This document shows, one piece after another, positions 8,693-15,319 of a stretch of DNA of 23,864 nucleotides. This DNA comes from Thermotogae bacterium (GTDB taxonomy: Bacteria; Thermotogota; Thermotogae; Petrotogales; Kosmotogaceae), in assembly GCA_003643975.1 (NCBI GenBank), contig QNAR01000005.1, positions 1 through 23,864 of the forward strand. The letters run 5' to 3'. Within the stretch, counting starts at the first letter, position 1. Each line of letters opens with the position of its first letter. Below the pieces are notes generated by a model. The model was not told where the DNA came from and searched no databases. It saw only the letters and a program-made list of their open reading frames with translations. The position numbers and the translations under genes are program-made.

Positions 8693-9319
8693 ATGGCCAG
8701 ATATACCGGATCGGTATGTAAGATTTGTAGACGTGAAGGTTTTAAGCTTTACCTTAAAGGCGAACGTTGTTTTAGCCCTAAATGTGCGCAGGTGAAGAGA
8801 CCCTTTGCACCCGGACAGCATGGGGCAGCCACAAGAAAATTAACGCAGTATGGTATGCAGTTGAGGTCAAAACAAGCGCTTAAAAGAATGTATGGACTAC
8901 TGGAAAAACAATTCAGAAGTTATTTTGACATTGCTTCAAGAAAAACGGAAGAAACAGGGTCAGCTCTTGTGAAACTGCTCGAATCCCGATTGGACAACAC
9001 CGTGTTCAGAATGGGATTTGCCTCAAGCCGAAGGCAGGCAAGGCAACTTGTCAACCATGGTCACGTGCTTGTTAACGGCAGAAAAGTCAACAAAGCTTCT
9101 TATCTCCTAAGACCGGGCGACATCGTTGAATTCAAGGAAAAGAGCAAAGGCATTGTCCCTGTAAAGGAAGCTATGGAAGCCGCGCAGGATAGAACCACAC
9201 CTCCATGGCTGGAAATCGACTTTGAAGCAGTAAGAGGAACATTTGTCAGATTCCCGAACAGAGAAGAAGTTGAAATTCCTGTCGATCTGCAGTCCATTAT
9301 TGAGCTTTATTCGAAGTAA
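8693..9319 (+). CDS. rpsD: 30S ribosomal protein S4, zinc-finger form
   Basis: S4 is a primary assembly protein of the small-subunit body and a known translational repressor in several bacteria. The 208-residue protein begins with a four-cysteine element, C9, C12, C26 and C31, a zinc-finger form of S4. The S4 RNA-binding domain is at about residues 97-160 ([37 protein letters not shown]). GAGGAGGG at 8679-8686 precedes ATG 8693; an ATG at 8689 is out of frame. The following gap before rpoA (9320-9384) is unusually structured for this operon. Confidence 0.98.
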   Translation: MARYTGSVCKICRREGFKLYLKGERCFSPKCAQVKRPFAPGQHGAATRKLTQYGMQLRSKQALKRMYGLLEKQFRSYFDIASRKTEETGSALVKLLESRLDNTVFRMGFASSRRQARQLVNHGHVLVNGRKVNKASYLLRPGDIVEFKEKSKGIVPVKEAMEAAQDRTTPPWLEIDFEAVRGTFVRFPNREEVEIPVDLQSIIELYSK

Positions 9320-9327
9320 TGTGAGTA

Positions 9328-9384
9328 ATGGAGGTATGTGTTACCTTCTTGAAAGGAGGTGTGTGCCCTATACTGGGCCTTTAA
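9328..9384 (+). CDS. Possible 18-codon leader peptide before rpoA
   Basis: An 18-codon ORF, MEVCVTFLKGGVCPILGL, starts at ATG 9328, nine bases after the rpsD stop, and ends with TAA 9382-9384 directly abutting the rpoA ATG at 9385 in the same frame. It covers the hairpin that hides the rpoA Shine-Dalgarno, so its translation could open that hairpin and deliver ribosomes to rpoA by termination-reinitiation. Against it: the upstream ribosome-binding site is weak (GTGAG, 9321-9325), the peptide resembles nothing I recognise, and an ORF this short can arise by chance. I treat it as a hypothesis. Confidence 0.3.
   Translation: MEVCVTFLKGGVCPILGL
9342..9378 (+). promoter_or_regulatory. rpoA leader hairpins covering the Shine-Dalgarno
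   Basis: Two inverted repeats lie in the rpsD-rpoA gap. The first pairs ACCTTCT (9343-9349) with AGGAGGT (9354-9360) around the loop TGAA, with one G-U pair, and a G-U pair can extend it to 9342/9361. Its 3' arm is the only strong Shine-Dalgarno in the gap. The second pairs GCCC (9365-9368) with GGGC (9375-9378). The Shine-Dalgarno ends about 24 bases before ATG 9385, too far for direct use unless the second hairpin shortens the distance. A control element for RNA polymerase alpha synthesis is an inference. Confidence 0.45.
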
Positions 9385-10389
9385 ATGATTGGATTCGTAA
9401 TGCCTAAAACACTGAAGGTTGAAGAGAGTAAAGAAGATGCTAACAGTTTCTACGAAAAATTCATCCTTTCTCCTATGGAGAGGGGTTACGCCGTAACCAT
9501 AGGGAACGCTCTCAGGAGGGTACTGCTCTCTTCGATACCTAGTATGGCAATAACAAGGCTGAAGATACCTAATAAGTATCATGAGTACGATGTTATCGAG
9601 GGTGTAAAGGAAGATATACTTGAAATAATCCTCAATTTAAAGAAAGTCCAACTAAAACCGGCACTCGAATTTTCAGATCCAGTAAAACTCACGATTGATA
9701 AAAAGGGACCCGGGGTTCTTACTGCGGCAGATATTAGAACACCAACCGGTGTAGAGGTAGTAAACCCGACCCAATACATTGCCACACTGAATGAAGAAGC
9801 AGAAGTTTACATGGAACTCTTCGCGGAAATTGGCAAGGGTTTTGTTCCTGTATCTGAAATGGAAGTAGAACAGGATGTTGAGATGATCTACATAGATGGA
9901 ATCTTCAGTCCTGTCTTGAAAGTGAATTTCATTTCTGAAAATGTTCGCGTTGGAAAGAGAACAGATTATGACAAATTAATACTGGAAGTATGGACTAAGA
10001 AATCGATAAAGCCCTCAGAAGCCCTTTTGAAAGCCACTGATATTCTCACAAAGCATTTTGAAGTGGTTACAAATAGCCTCAGCCAGGAACCACAGAGCAT
10101 AGAATCCTTTTTGGGAGATACCGAGTTGCTTGTCCCTGAAGAAACGAAACCCCAGGAAGCAATAGAGGAACCAGAAACAGACTCTGTTCTTTCCAGAAAA
10201 ATAGAAGAACTTGAGCTGTCTGTCAGATCACTAAATTGCCTTAAAAGAGATAAGATCAATACTATCGGGGATCTCGCCAATCGTTCAGAAGCTGATTTGC
10301 TGAAGATCAGGAACTTTGGTGAGAAATCTATGGAAGAAGTGAAAAAGCAGCTCAAAGAGAAATTCAATCTCACGTTAAAGAAAGAATGA
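9385..10389 (+). CDS. rpoA: DNA-directed RNA polymerase alpha subunit
   Basis: The alpha subunit nucleates RNA polymerase assembly as a dimer, and its C-terminal domain binds promoter UP elements and activators. The 334-residue protein has the N-terminal domain (about 1-230), with ERGYAVTIGNALRRVLLSSIPSMAITRLKI as the assembly core. A linker rich in glutamate and proline follows, then the alpha-CTD (about 270-334) with SVRSLNCLKRDKINTIGDL and RNFGEKSMEEVKKQL (helix-hairpin-helix). The start MIGFVMPKTLKVEE resembles other Thermotogota alpha subunits. ATG 9400 (MPKTLK) is a less likely alternative. No Shine-Dalgarno is at normal distance from ATG 9385. Confidence 0.97.
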   Translation: MIGFVMPKTLKVEESKEDANSFYEKFILSPMERGYAVTIGNALRRVLLSSIPSMAITRLKIPNKYHEYDVIEGVKEDILEIILNLKKVQLKPALEFSDPVKLTIDKKGPGVLTAADIRTPTGVEVVNPTQYIATLNEEAEVYMELFAEIGKGFVPVSEMEVEQDVEMIYIDGIFSPVLKVNFISENVRVGKRTDYDKLILEVWTKKSIKPSEALLKATDILTKHFEVVTNSLSQEPQSIESFLGDTELLVPEETKPQEAIEEPETDSVLSRKIEELELSVRSLNCLKRDKINTIGDLANRSEADLLKIRNFGEKSMEEVKKQLKEKFNLTLKKE

Positions 10390-10405
10390 TCGAGGAGGTC
10401 TAAGC

Positions 10406-10858
10406 ATGCGGCATAGGATTAATAAGAAAAAATTAAACAGGCCTCACAGCCAGCGCGTAGCTTTAATGAGAAATCTAGCCAGAGAGGTCTTTGAACATGG
10501 TACGGTCATGACAACAACCACAAAAGCCAAGTTTGTGAAACCCTTTGTTGAATCGATCATCACAAAAGCCAAAGAAGCGGCTCTCTGTGCCAAGCAGATT
10601 GCAGAGAAAACTGATACAGATCCTGAACTTCTTACTCTTAAGTCAAGAAATGTTGCTCTGCGAAGAGAGATCAACAGGCACTTTGGTGATAGAAAGCTCG
10701 TTAAGAAGATCTGTGATGAAATAGCTGTAGACTACTTGGATAGAAATGGCGGTTACACCAGGATAGTAAAAGTGGGGCACCGAAGAGGCGATGCCGCAGA
10801 AGTATCCATTCTTCAGCTTGTAAAGCCTGAAAAAACGGTGAGTACCAAAGGAAACTAA
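10406..10858 (+). CDS. rplQ: 50S ribosomal protein L17
   Basis: L17 lies near the exit tunnel of the large subunit. It begins MRHRINKKKLNRPHSQRVALMRNLAREVFEHGTVMTTTTKAKFVKPFVE, the family N-terminus, and has the C-terminal GGYTRIVKVGHRRGDAAEVSILQLV motif. The 150 residues include a middle insertion around CAKQIAEKTDTDPELLTLKSRN and a short tail past the core, making it longer than E. coli L17 (127). GAGGAGGTC (10391-10399) precedes the ATG. This is the last gene of the ribosomal operon: its stop codon already lies partly in the terminator stem. Confidence 0.98.
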   Translation: MRHRINKKKLNRPHSQRVALMRNLAREVFEHGTVMTTTTKAKFVKPFVESIITKAKEAALCAKQIAEKTDTDPELLTLKSRNVALRREINRHFGDRKLVKKICDEIAVDYLDRNGGYTRIVKVGHRRGDAAEVSILQLVKPEKTVSTKGN

Positions 10859-10884
10859 TGGCTACCCCCGGGTAGCCATTTTTT
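10857..10884 (+). terminator. Intrinsic terminator after rplQ
   Basis: A perfect 10-base-pair stem pairs AATGGCTACC (10857-10866) with GGTAGCCATT (10871-10880) around the loop CCCG; an extra C-G pair is possible across the loop. It runs into a T tract (10879-10884). The last two bases of the rplQ TAA are in the 5' arm, so the terminator begins inside the stop codon. This closes the ribosomal operon and separates it from rho. Confidence 0.93.
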
Positions 10885-10899
10885 CCTCTTCAATTGCTT

Positions 10900-10928
10900 T
10901 TGGTTTTAACATTCAAAAGTGATATATT
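10900..10928 (+). promoter_or_regulatory. Candidate sigma-70-type promoter for rho
   Basis: TTGGTT (10900-10905) and TATATT (10923-10928) are spaced by 17 bases in the AT-rich gap between the rplQ terminator and rho. TATTAT at 10925-10930 is an overlapping alternative -10. Transcription would begin near 10935, leaving a leader of about 60 bases before rho. Position after a terminator supports it; the -35 match is only fair. Confidence 0.55.
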
Positions 10929-10997
10929 ATACTTGAATTGCTACGATGAAATTCTTTCCAATATGCTCTTACCCCAATTTATTTCACGGAAGGAGGG

Positions 10998-12515
10998 ATG
11001 GCGCAGGATCGTGCGCCAACTAAATTGAGTCCCAGAAGAAAAAAAGTACCAGAACCGGCTGAAAACGAACCAACACCAGCCTCTGAACAGGAAAAACAAG
11101 AAGAAAAGGCCATCAGCAAGAAGAAAAATGCTAAAAAAGAGGAAACTTCCCCCAGCACCAATCAACTAAATACACCTTCTAACACTCCTCAAGAAACACA
11201 GACTGAAGTAACGGAAAACAACAAGGTGAAAGATACTATTCGCGAAGTGGAAATCGATATCTCTCAACTTCAGAAGATGCCCATAAGAGAAATTTACAAA
11301 CTCGCGCGTAAATACGAAATAGCGGGTTACACTCAAATGGCAAAGAAGGAACTCATTTTTGCTATTCTTAAGGCTCAAACGGAATCTTATGGCTACTTTT
11401 TTGACCATGGTATATTGGAGGTTACTGAAAATGGCTATGGATTCCTCAGAACACTTGATAACAACCTTTTGCCTAGCCCTAATGACATTTATGTCAGCCA
11501 GTCCCAGATACGGAGATTCAACCTAACCACAGGAGATTGGGTTGCCGGTCAGATCAGAAAGCCAAAAGAGGGTGAAAAGTATTTTGCTTTGCTCAGAATC
11601 GAAGCGATAAATCAAAAACCCGTCAGCATGGCCGCTGAACGAATAAGCTTCCAGAATCTAACTCCCATATACCCAAATGAAAGATTTATCCTTGAAACCG
11701 AAAAAGAGACCATGAGCACAAGAATTATAGACCTCTTTTCTCCCATTGGCAAAGGGCAGAGAGGTTTAATAGTCGCTCCGCCAAAAGCGGGGAAAACAAC
11801 TCTTCTCAAAGAGATAGCCAACGGTATTGCCAAAAATCACCCGGAAACGGTGAGGATTATTCTCCTTATTGACGAAAGGCCTGAAGAAGTAACGGATTTA
11901 AGGAGAACAACAGATGCCTACGTAATCGCTGCCCCCTTTGATATGCATCCAGAAAAACAGATAAGAGTAGCCGAGATGACTATTGAAATGACCAAGAGAA
12001 TGGTCGAATTTGGCTATGATGTGGTAGTTCTTCTGGACAGCATAACAAGGTTGGCAAGAGCCTACAATTTGTACGTTCCCCCAAGTGGAAAACTTCTCAG
12101 TGGTGGTGTAGATCCTTCGGCACTTTACAAACCAAAATATTTCTTTGGAGCGGCACGCAACATAGAAGAGGGTGGAAGTCTCACAATTATCTCGACAGCC
12201 CTTATCGAGACCGGCAGCAAGATGGACGAAGTCATATTCGAGGAGTTCAAGGGAACCGGCAATATGGAACTGGTGTTGTCGAGACAGTTAGCTAACAAAA
12301 GAATCTTCCCTGCGATAAACCTGAACCTCTCTGGAACGAGAAAGGAAGAGCTTTTGCTGTCTCCAGAAATTCTCAGAAAGATATGGATATTGCGTCGCAT
12401 GGTCTCCTCTCTGGGCGAAGAAGAGGGGTTAAATACCATCATGGAGAAGCTGCGTACAACTTCCGATAACGAAGAATTTCTAGACCTAATCGACATGCAC
12501 AAGAACAGATACTGA
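10998..12515 (+). CDS. rho: Transcription termination factor Rho
   Basis: Rho is a hexameric RNA helicase that ends transcription. Of 505 residues, about 1-85 form a lysine-, glutamate-, proline- and threonine-rich extension of low complexity. Then come the Rho N-terminal helical domain (about 88-128), the cold-shock-like RNA-binding domain (about 131-205) and the ATPase core: Walker A APPKAGKTT (260-268), DERPEEV with E296, Walker B VVVLLD (342-347), and the Q- and R-loop region GGVDPSALYKPKYFFGAARN plus RQLANKRIFPAI (429-440). The upstream frame is closed by a TGA at 10947 with no ATG, GTG or TTG before 10998, so ATG 10998 is the first possible start. Confidence 0.97.
   Translation: MAQDRAPTKLSPRRKKVPEPAENEPTPASEQEKQEEKAISKKKNAKKEETSPSTNQLNTPSNTPQETQTEVTENNKVKDTIREVEIDISQLQKMPIREIYKLARKYEIAGYTQMAKKELIFAILKAQTESYGYFFDHGILEVTENGYGFLRTLDNNLLPSPNDIYVSQSQIRRFNLTTGDWVAGQIRKPKEGEKYFALLRIEAINQKPVSMAAERISFQNLTPIYPNERFILETEKETMSTRIIDLFSPIGKGQRGLIVAPPKAGKTTLLKEIANGIAKNHPETVRIILLIDERPEEVTDLRRTTDAYVIAAPFDMHPEKQIRVAEMTIEMTKRMVEFGYDVVVLLDSITRLARAYNLYVPPSGKLLSGGVDPSALYKPKYFFGAARNIEEGGSLTIISTALIETGSKMDEVIFEEFKGTGNMELVLSRQLANKRIFPAINLNLSGTRKEELLLSPEILRKIWILRRMVSSLGEEEGLNTIMEKLRTTSDNEEFLDLIDMHKNRY
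10999..11018 (+). promoter_or_regulatory. GC-rich hairpin on the rho start codon
   Basis: A perfect inverted repeat, TGGCGCA (10999-11005) and TGCGCCA (11012-11018) with loop GGATCG, begins at the second base of the rho ATG. In mRNA this would put the start codon in a stable stem, right after a Shine-Dalgarno (AGGAGG, 10991-10996) that is only one base from the ATG. Both features would lower initiation. It could be a translational operator for Rho or a protein-binding palindrome; function is inferred. Confidence 0.5.
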
Positions 12516-12527
12516 AAGGGGCATGAA

Positions 12528-13475
12528 ATGAGCAGTTACGTGATAGGAATTGATCTCGGTGGAACAGAAACCAAAATCGGGATCGTTAATCATGATGGTC
12601 ACATTATAGAAAAAAGAATTATTCCAACGTTGGTCTCAAAAGGTAGCAACGATGTAATCACCAGAATTGCCAAAACTGTCAATGAGTTGATTTCGGAAAA
12701 AGGTATAGAGAAGAATATTATTGGGATTGGTGTTGGCTCTCCGGGTTCTATAAACCGCGAGAAGGGAATTGTTATTTTTTCGCCCAACTTTCCTGGCTGG
12801 AAAAATGTTCCCCTTGCAAGAAAACTCGAAGATTTGACCGGCTTCAAAGCTTACGTTGAAAACGATGCCAATGCTTTTGCCCTTGGAGAATGGGCCTTTG
12901 GAAGGTTCAAGGGGGCTCCAAATATCATCGCATTAACTCTGGGCACAGGTGTTGGCGGTGGCGTGATCTCACGTGGTGAACTTATAACTGGTAGTAAAGG
13001 CTTTGGTGGGGAACTGGGGCATGTGATAATCGAACCTGATGGACCTTTGTGTGGTTGTGGCTCGCATGGCTGCCTCGAGGCCCTTGCCTCTGCAACCTCA
13101 ATTGTAAGAATGGCCCTGGAATACAAAAAAAGGTATCCACAATCCAGCGTTTTTGCCCATGAAAATATTACCGCTAAAGACGTTTTCGATTCAGCAAAAT
13201 CCGGTGACGAAATGGCAGAATTGGTTGTAGAAAGAGCAACCAGAGCCCTTGCAATTGGTATAGCAGGGTTTGTTCATATCTTTAATCCCAATGTCGTGAT
13301 TCTCGGTGGAGGCGTAAGCAGGGCAGGAAAATACCTTCTTGAAAAGGTTGAAAAAAAGGTTCGAAGCTATGTGATGGAATCTTTCTGGAATACATTCGAA
13401 ATCGCTCTTAGTGAACTCGTGGAAGATGCGGGTATCAAAGGGGCTGCTTCCATAGTGTATTTCAGGTTGAGATAG
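12528..13475 (+). CDS. glk: ROK-family sugar kinase, probable glucokinase
   Basis: The 315-residue protein is a ROK kinase that phosphorylates a hexose, probably glucose, with ATP. The phosphate-1 loop is DLGGTETK (9-16). ENDANAFALGEW (111-122) carries the catalytic aspartate D113. The ROK zinc motif has H165 (GELGH), C175, C177 and C182 in CGCGSHGC, followed by LEALAS. The adenosine-side motif is NPNVVILGGGVSRAG near residue 258-273. A glucokinase of this family follows rho in Thermotoga maritima, which supports the assignment, though a fructose or N-acetylmannosamine kinase cannot be excluded. It starts 13 bases after rho with AAGGGG as ribosome-binding site. Confidence 0.9.
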   Translation: MSSYVIGIDLGGTETKIGIVNHDGHIIEKRIIPTLVSKGSNDVITRIAKTVNELISEKGIEKNIIGIGVGSPGSINREKGIVIFSPNFPGWKNVPLARKLEDLTGFKAYVENDANAFALGEWAFGRFKGAPNIIALTLGTGVGGGVISRGELITGSKGFGGELGHVIIEPDGPLCGCGSHGCLEALASATSIVRMALEYKKRYPQSSVFAHENITAKDVFDSAKSGDEMAELVVERATRALAIGIAGFVHIFNPNVVILGGGVSRAGKYLLEKVEKKVRSYVMESFWNTFEIALSELVEDAGIKGAASIVYFRLR

Positions 13476-14142
13476 TTCTTTTCAATTTTTGCGTCCAGAT
13501 ATGTGCAAGTCGAGTTGGCTCGGGGATTCGGTACTTGATAGCATACTTCAGCGTTAGTTCGAGAGAGTGCTTTACGTCTATTAAATGCCCGGGTGAAATA
13601 AAAACAGGTTTTTTGTTCGTCCGCGTTCTCAATACGGCTCCTATTGTATTATCGTTGTAATCCTTCAATGGAGACCATTGCCCTTTGACGGGCCCTGGAG
13701 GCTCATAACTTCCATAGAGATGGGATTTTGCGACACCAATACTCGGTTTATTCAACAGCAAACCCATGTGCGATGCCAACCCCAACCCTCTTGGATGGGC
13801 AATGCCCTGTCCATCGAAGAAGTATAGGTCCGGTTTGCTTTTTAATTTAGCGTGAGTTTTCATGAATATGGGACCTTCTCTAAAAGAAAGCAGCCCGGAA
13901 ATATATGGGAAATCGATTTTCATAAAATGGTGAACCAGTTCAAAAACTTCAAGCGTGGCTGCAGAGAGAACAACTATAACACAAAGCCCTGTTTTTGGTT
14001 CCGGGAAAGATACATCTACACCCGCAATTGTTTTCAGCTCAAAGTCTTCTGGAAGTTCGAGTATCAGGTGGGAACAGAGCCGCTTTTGAAGTGCTATGGC
14101 TGTGCTAGCGTCCAATTCCCAATCGAATTTTACATTATTCAT
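13462..14142 (-). CDS. nfi: Endonuclease V, deoxyinosine-specific
   Basis: Endonuclease V cuts DNA one base 3' of deoxyinosine to repair deaminated adenine, a frequent lesion at high temperature. The active-site residues are D43 (AGVDVSF), E89 (FREGP), D110 (FDGQG) and H116 (AHPR), plus GHLIDVKHS near the C-terminus. With the start at 14142 these numbers coincide with those of the T. maritima enzyme, supporting this start over ATG 14154 or 14148. GGTGAT lies just upstream, and the predicted transcription start near 14153 argues the same way. The strand-separating wedge, PYIP in T. maritima, reads PYIS here (79-82). The 226-residue gene overlaps the glk end by 14 bases. Confidence 0.95.
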   Translation of the reverse strand: MNNVKFDWELDASTAIALQKRLCSHLILELPEDFELKTIAGVDVSFPEPKTGLCVIVVLSAATLEVFELVHHFMKIDFPYISGLLSFREGPIFMKTHAKLKSKPDLYFFDGQGIAHPRGLGLASHMGLLLNKPSIGVAKSHLYGSYEPPGPVKGQWSPLKDYNDNTIGAVLRTRTNKKPVFISPGHLIDVKHSLELTLKYAIKYRIPEPTRLAHIWTQKLKRTIST

Positions 14143-14154
14143 AATCATCACCAT

Positions 14155-14183
14155 TTCATATTATATGGTAAATGCGGTAAAAT
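14155..14183 (+). promoter_or_regulatory. Candidate promoter for dnaN and the pilus-like genes
   Basis: TTCATA (14155-14160) and TAAAAT (14178-14183) are 17 bases apart on the + strand, each with a fair match to the sigma-70 consensus. Transcription would begin near 14190, about 25 bases before the dnaN ATG. It shares nearly every base with the nfi promoter on the opposite strand. Since ispF and the pilus-like genes follow without a gap or terminator, this may drive the whole 3' half of the window. Confidence 0.45.
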
Positions 14184-14188
14184 ATAAA
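14160..14188 (-). promoter_or_regulatory. Promoter for nfi
   Basis: On the - strand, TTTATA (14188-14183) and a perfect TATAAT (14165-14160) are separated by 17 bases. Transcription would start near 14153, only about 11 bases before the chosen nfi ATG, giving an extremely short leader. The site is interleaved with the candidate dnaN promoter on the other strand. Confidence 0.6.
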
Positions 14189-14214
14189 GAAAGACAAATG
14201 CAGGAGGTGGCTTG

Positions 14215-15318
14215 ATGAGATTTTCCATTGAAAGAGGAGAAATACTCAGCCGGCTTGAATCAGTCGCCAGTGCTGTCGCACAAAAAACCGTGAAACCGGT
14301 GCTTTCCGGTGTCCTTTTTAAGGCAACTACCGAAGGAAAAATTGAACTACTTGCTACAGATCTTGAAACCGCCATAAAAGCTGTTACTACACCTGTGCAT
14401 ATAGATGGCGAAGGCGCTTTTGTAGTTGAAGCAAAGGTCATCCTTGAGGTTATCAGAAATTTACCCTCTGGTGAAATAATCTTTGAACTCCAGGACAACA
14501 ACCTAATCGTGAGAGTGGAAAAGAGCAAATTTGTTCTTCCAACGATTTCACCAGACCAGTTTCCGGAGATAGAACCTACGCATGGTGGAATAGAAATAGA
14601 AACATCTGTAACTGTGCTGGAATTGATGATAGACAGGGTTATCTTTTGTGCAGCGAAGGACGAGTTTATGAGAAATCTCAATGGGATTTATTGGGAGCTC
14701 CAGGGAGGATACCTTAGATTGGTTGCGGCTGATGGGTTCAGACTTGCCCTGGCGGAGGAAAAAATCGAATCAGATGTAGAAGATCGCTTTCTTCTGACTC
14801 TTAAAAGCATGAAGGACTTACAGTCAAGTATCAAAACAGCTCTATCCGATGATCTCAGGATAATTTACGATGGTGCAAAAGTGGGATTTTACTTTGATGG
14901 TATAGAAATGATCGCGAGAGTTGTAGATGCGGAATTCCCGGACTATCGCAAGGTTCTACCAAAGGCTTTCAAAACAAGGGTAGTGGCGAATACCACAGTG
15001 CTTAGTGATGCCATAAGGAGAGCCTCTATCGCTGCGAGGTTGGGCAGCGAATCTGTCAAGATAGAGCTAAAGGGCGAAAGCATCAAGCTGATAGCCAAAA
15101 GCCCTGAGCATGGCGAATCTACTGAAGAACTCGATGTTAAAAAAGAGGGTGACGATATCCTCATCGCTTTCAATCCCAGATTTTTAGCCGATTCCATTAA
15201 AAAGATAGACACTGAAGAAGTAGAATTGAATTTCGTGGATTCGAACAGCCCTCTTCAAATGAATCCCGTCGATGTGGAAGGATATTTGTACATCATCATG
15301 CCGATCAGGTTGATTTAA
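14215..15318 (+). CDS. dnaN: DNA polymerase III sliding clamp, beta subunit
   Basis: The beta clamp is a ring-shaped dimer that tethers DNA polymerase III to its template. The 367-residue protein matches the three-domain clamp: domain 1 begins MRFSIERGEILSRLESVASAVAQKTVKPVLSGV, domain 2 contains the FMRNLNGIYWEL and LVAADGFRLAL stretch (TDGHRLA region of the family), and domain 3 ends VDVEGYLYIIMPIRLI, equivalent to the MPMRL hydrophobic-pocket tail. AGGAGG (14202-14207) is 7 bases before ATG 14215; the TTG at 14212 is less likely. The gene is not beside dnaA here, and no cluster of DnaA boxes was seen. Confidence 0.97.
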   Translation: MRFSIERGEILSRLESVASAVAQKTVKPVLSGVLFKATTEGKIELLATDLETAIKAVTTPVHIDGEGAFVVEAKVILEVIRNLPSGEIIFELQDNNLIVRVEKSKFVLPTISPDQFPEIEPTHGGIEIETSVTVLELMIDRVIFCAAKDEFMRNLNGIYWELQGGYLRLVAADGFRLALAEEKIESDVEDRFLLTLKSMKDLQSSIKTALSDDLRIIYDGAKVGFYFDGIEMIARVVDAEFPDYRKVLPKAFKTRVVANTTVLSDAIRRASIAARLGSESVKIELKGESIKLIAKSPEHGESTEELDVKKEGDDILIAFNPRFLADSIKKIDTEEVELNFVDSNSPLQMNPVDVEGYLYIIMPIRLI

Positions 15319-15319
15319 G

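Noticed and set aside
9363..9407. A second short frame (start GTG 9363 or GTG 9321) overlapping the rpoA start
   Set aside because: Its start codons sit within or too close to the Shine-Dalgarno, it overlaps rpoA out of frame, and the leader ORF at 9328 explains the region better.
13131..13140. A sequence close to a DnaA box (TATCCACA) in glk
   Set aside because: Single copy, inside a conserved gene, with no AT-rich unwinding region or clustered boxes; no origin is supported.
13852..14187. A 111-codon + strand frame opposite the start of nfi
   Set aside because: The nfi frame carries all catalytic residues of endonuclease V; the antisense frame has no recognisable features.
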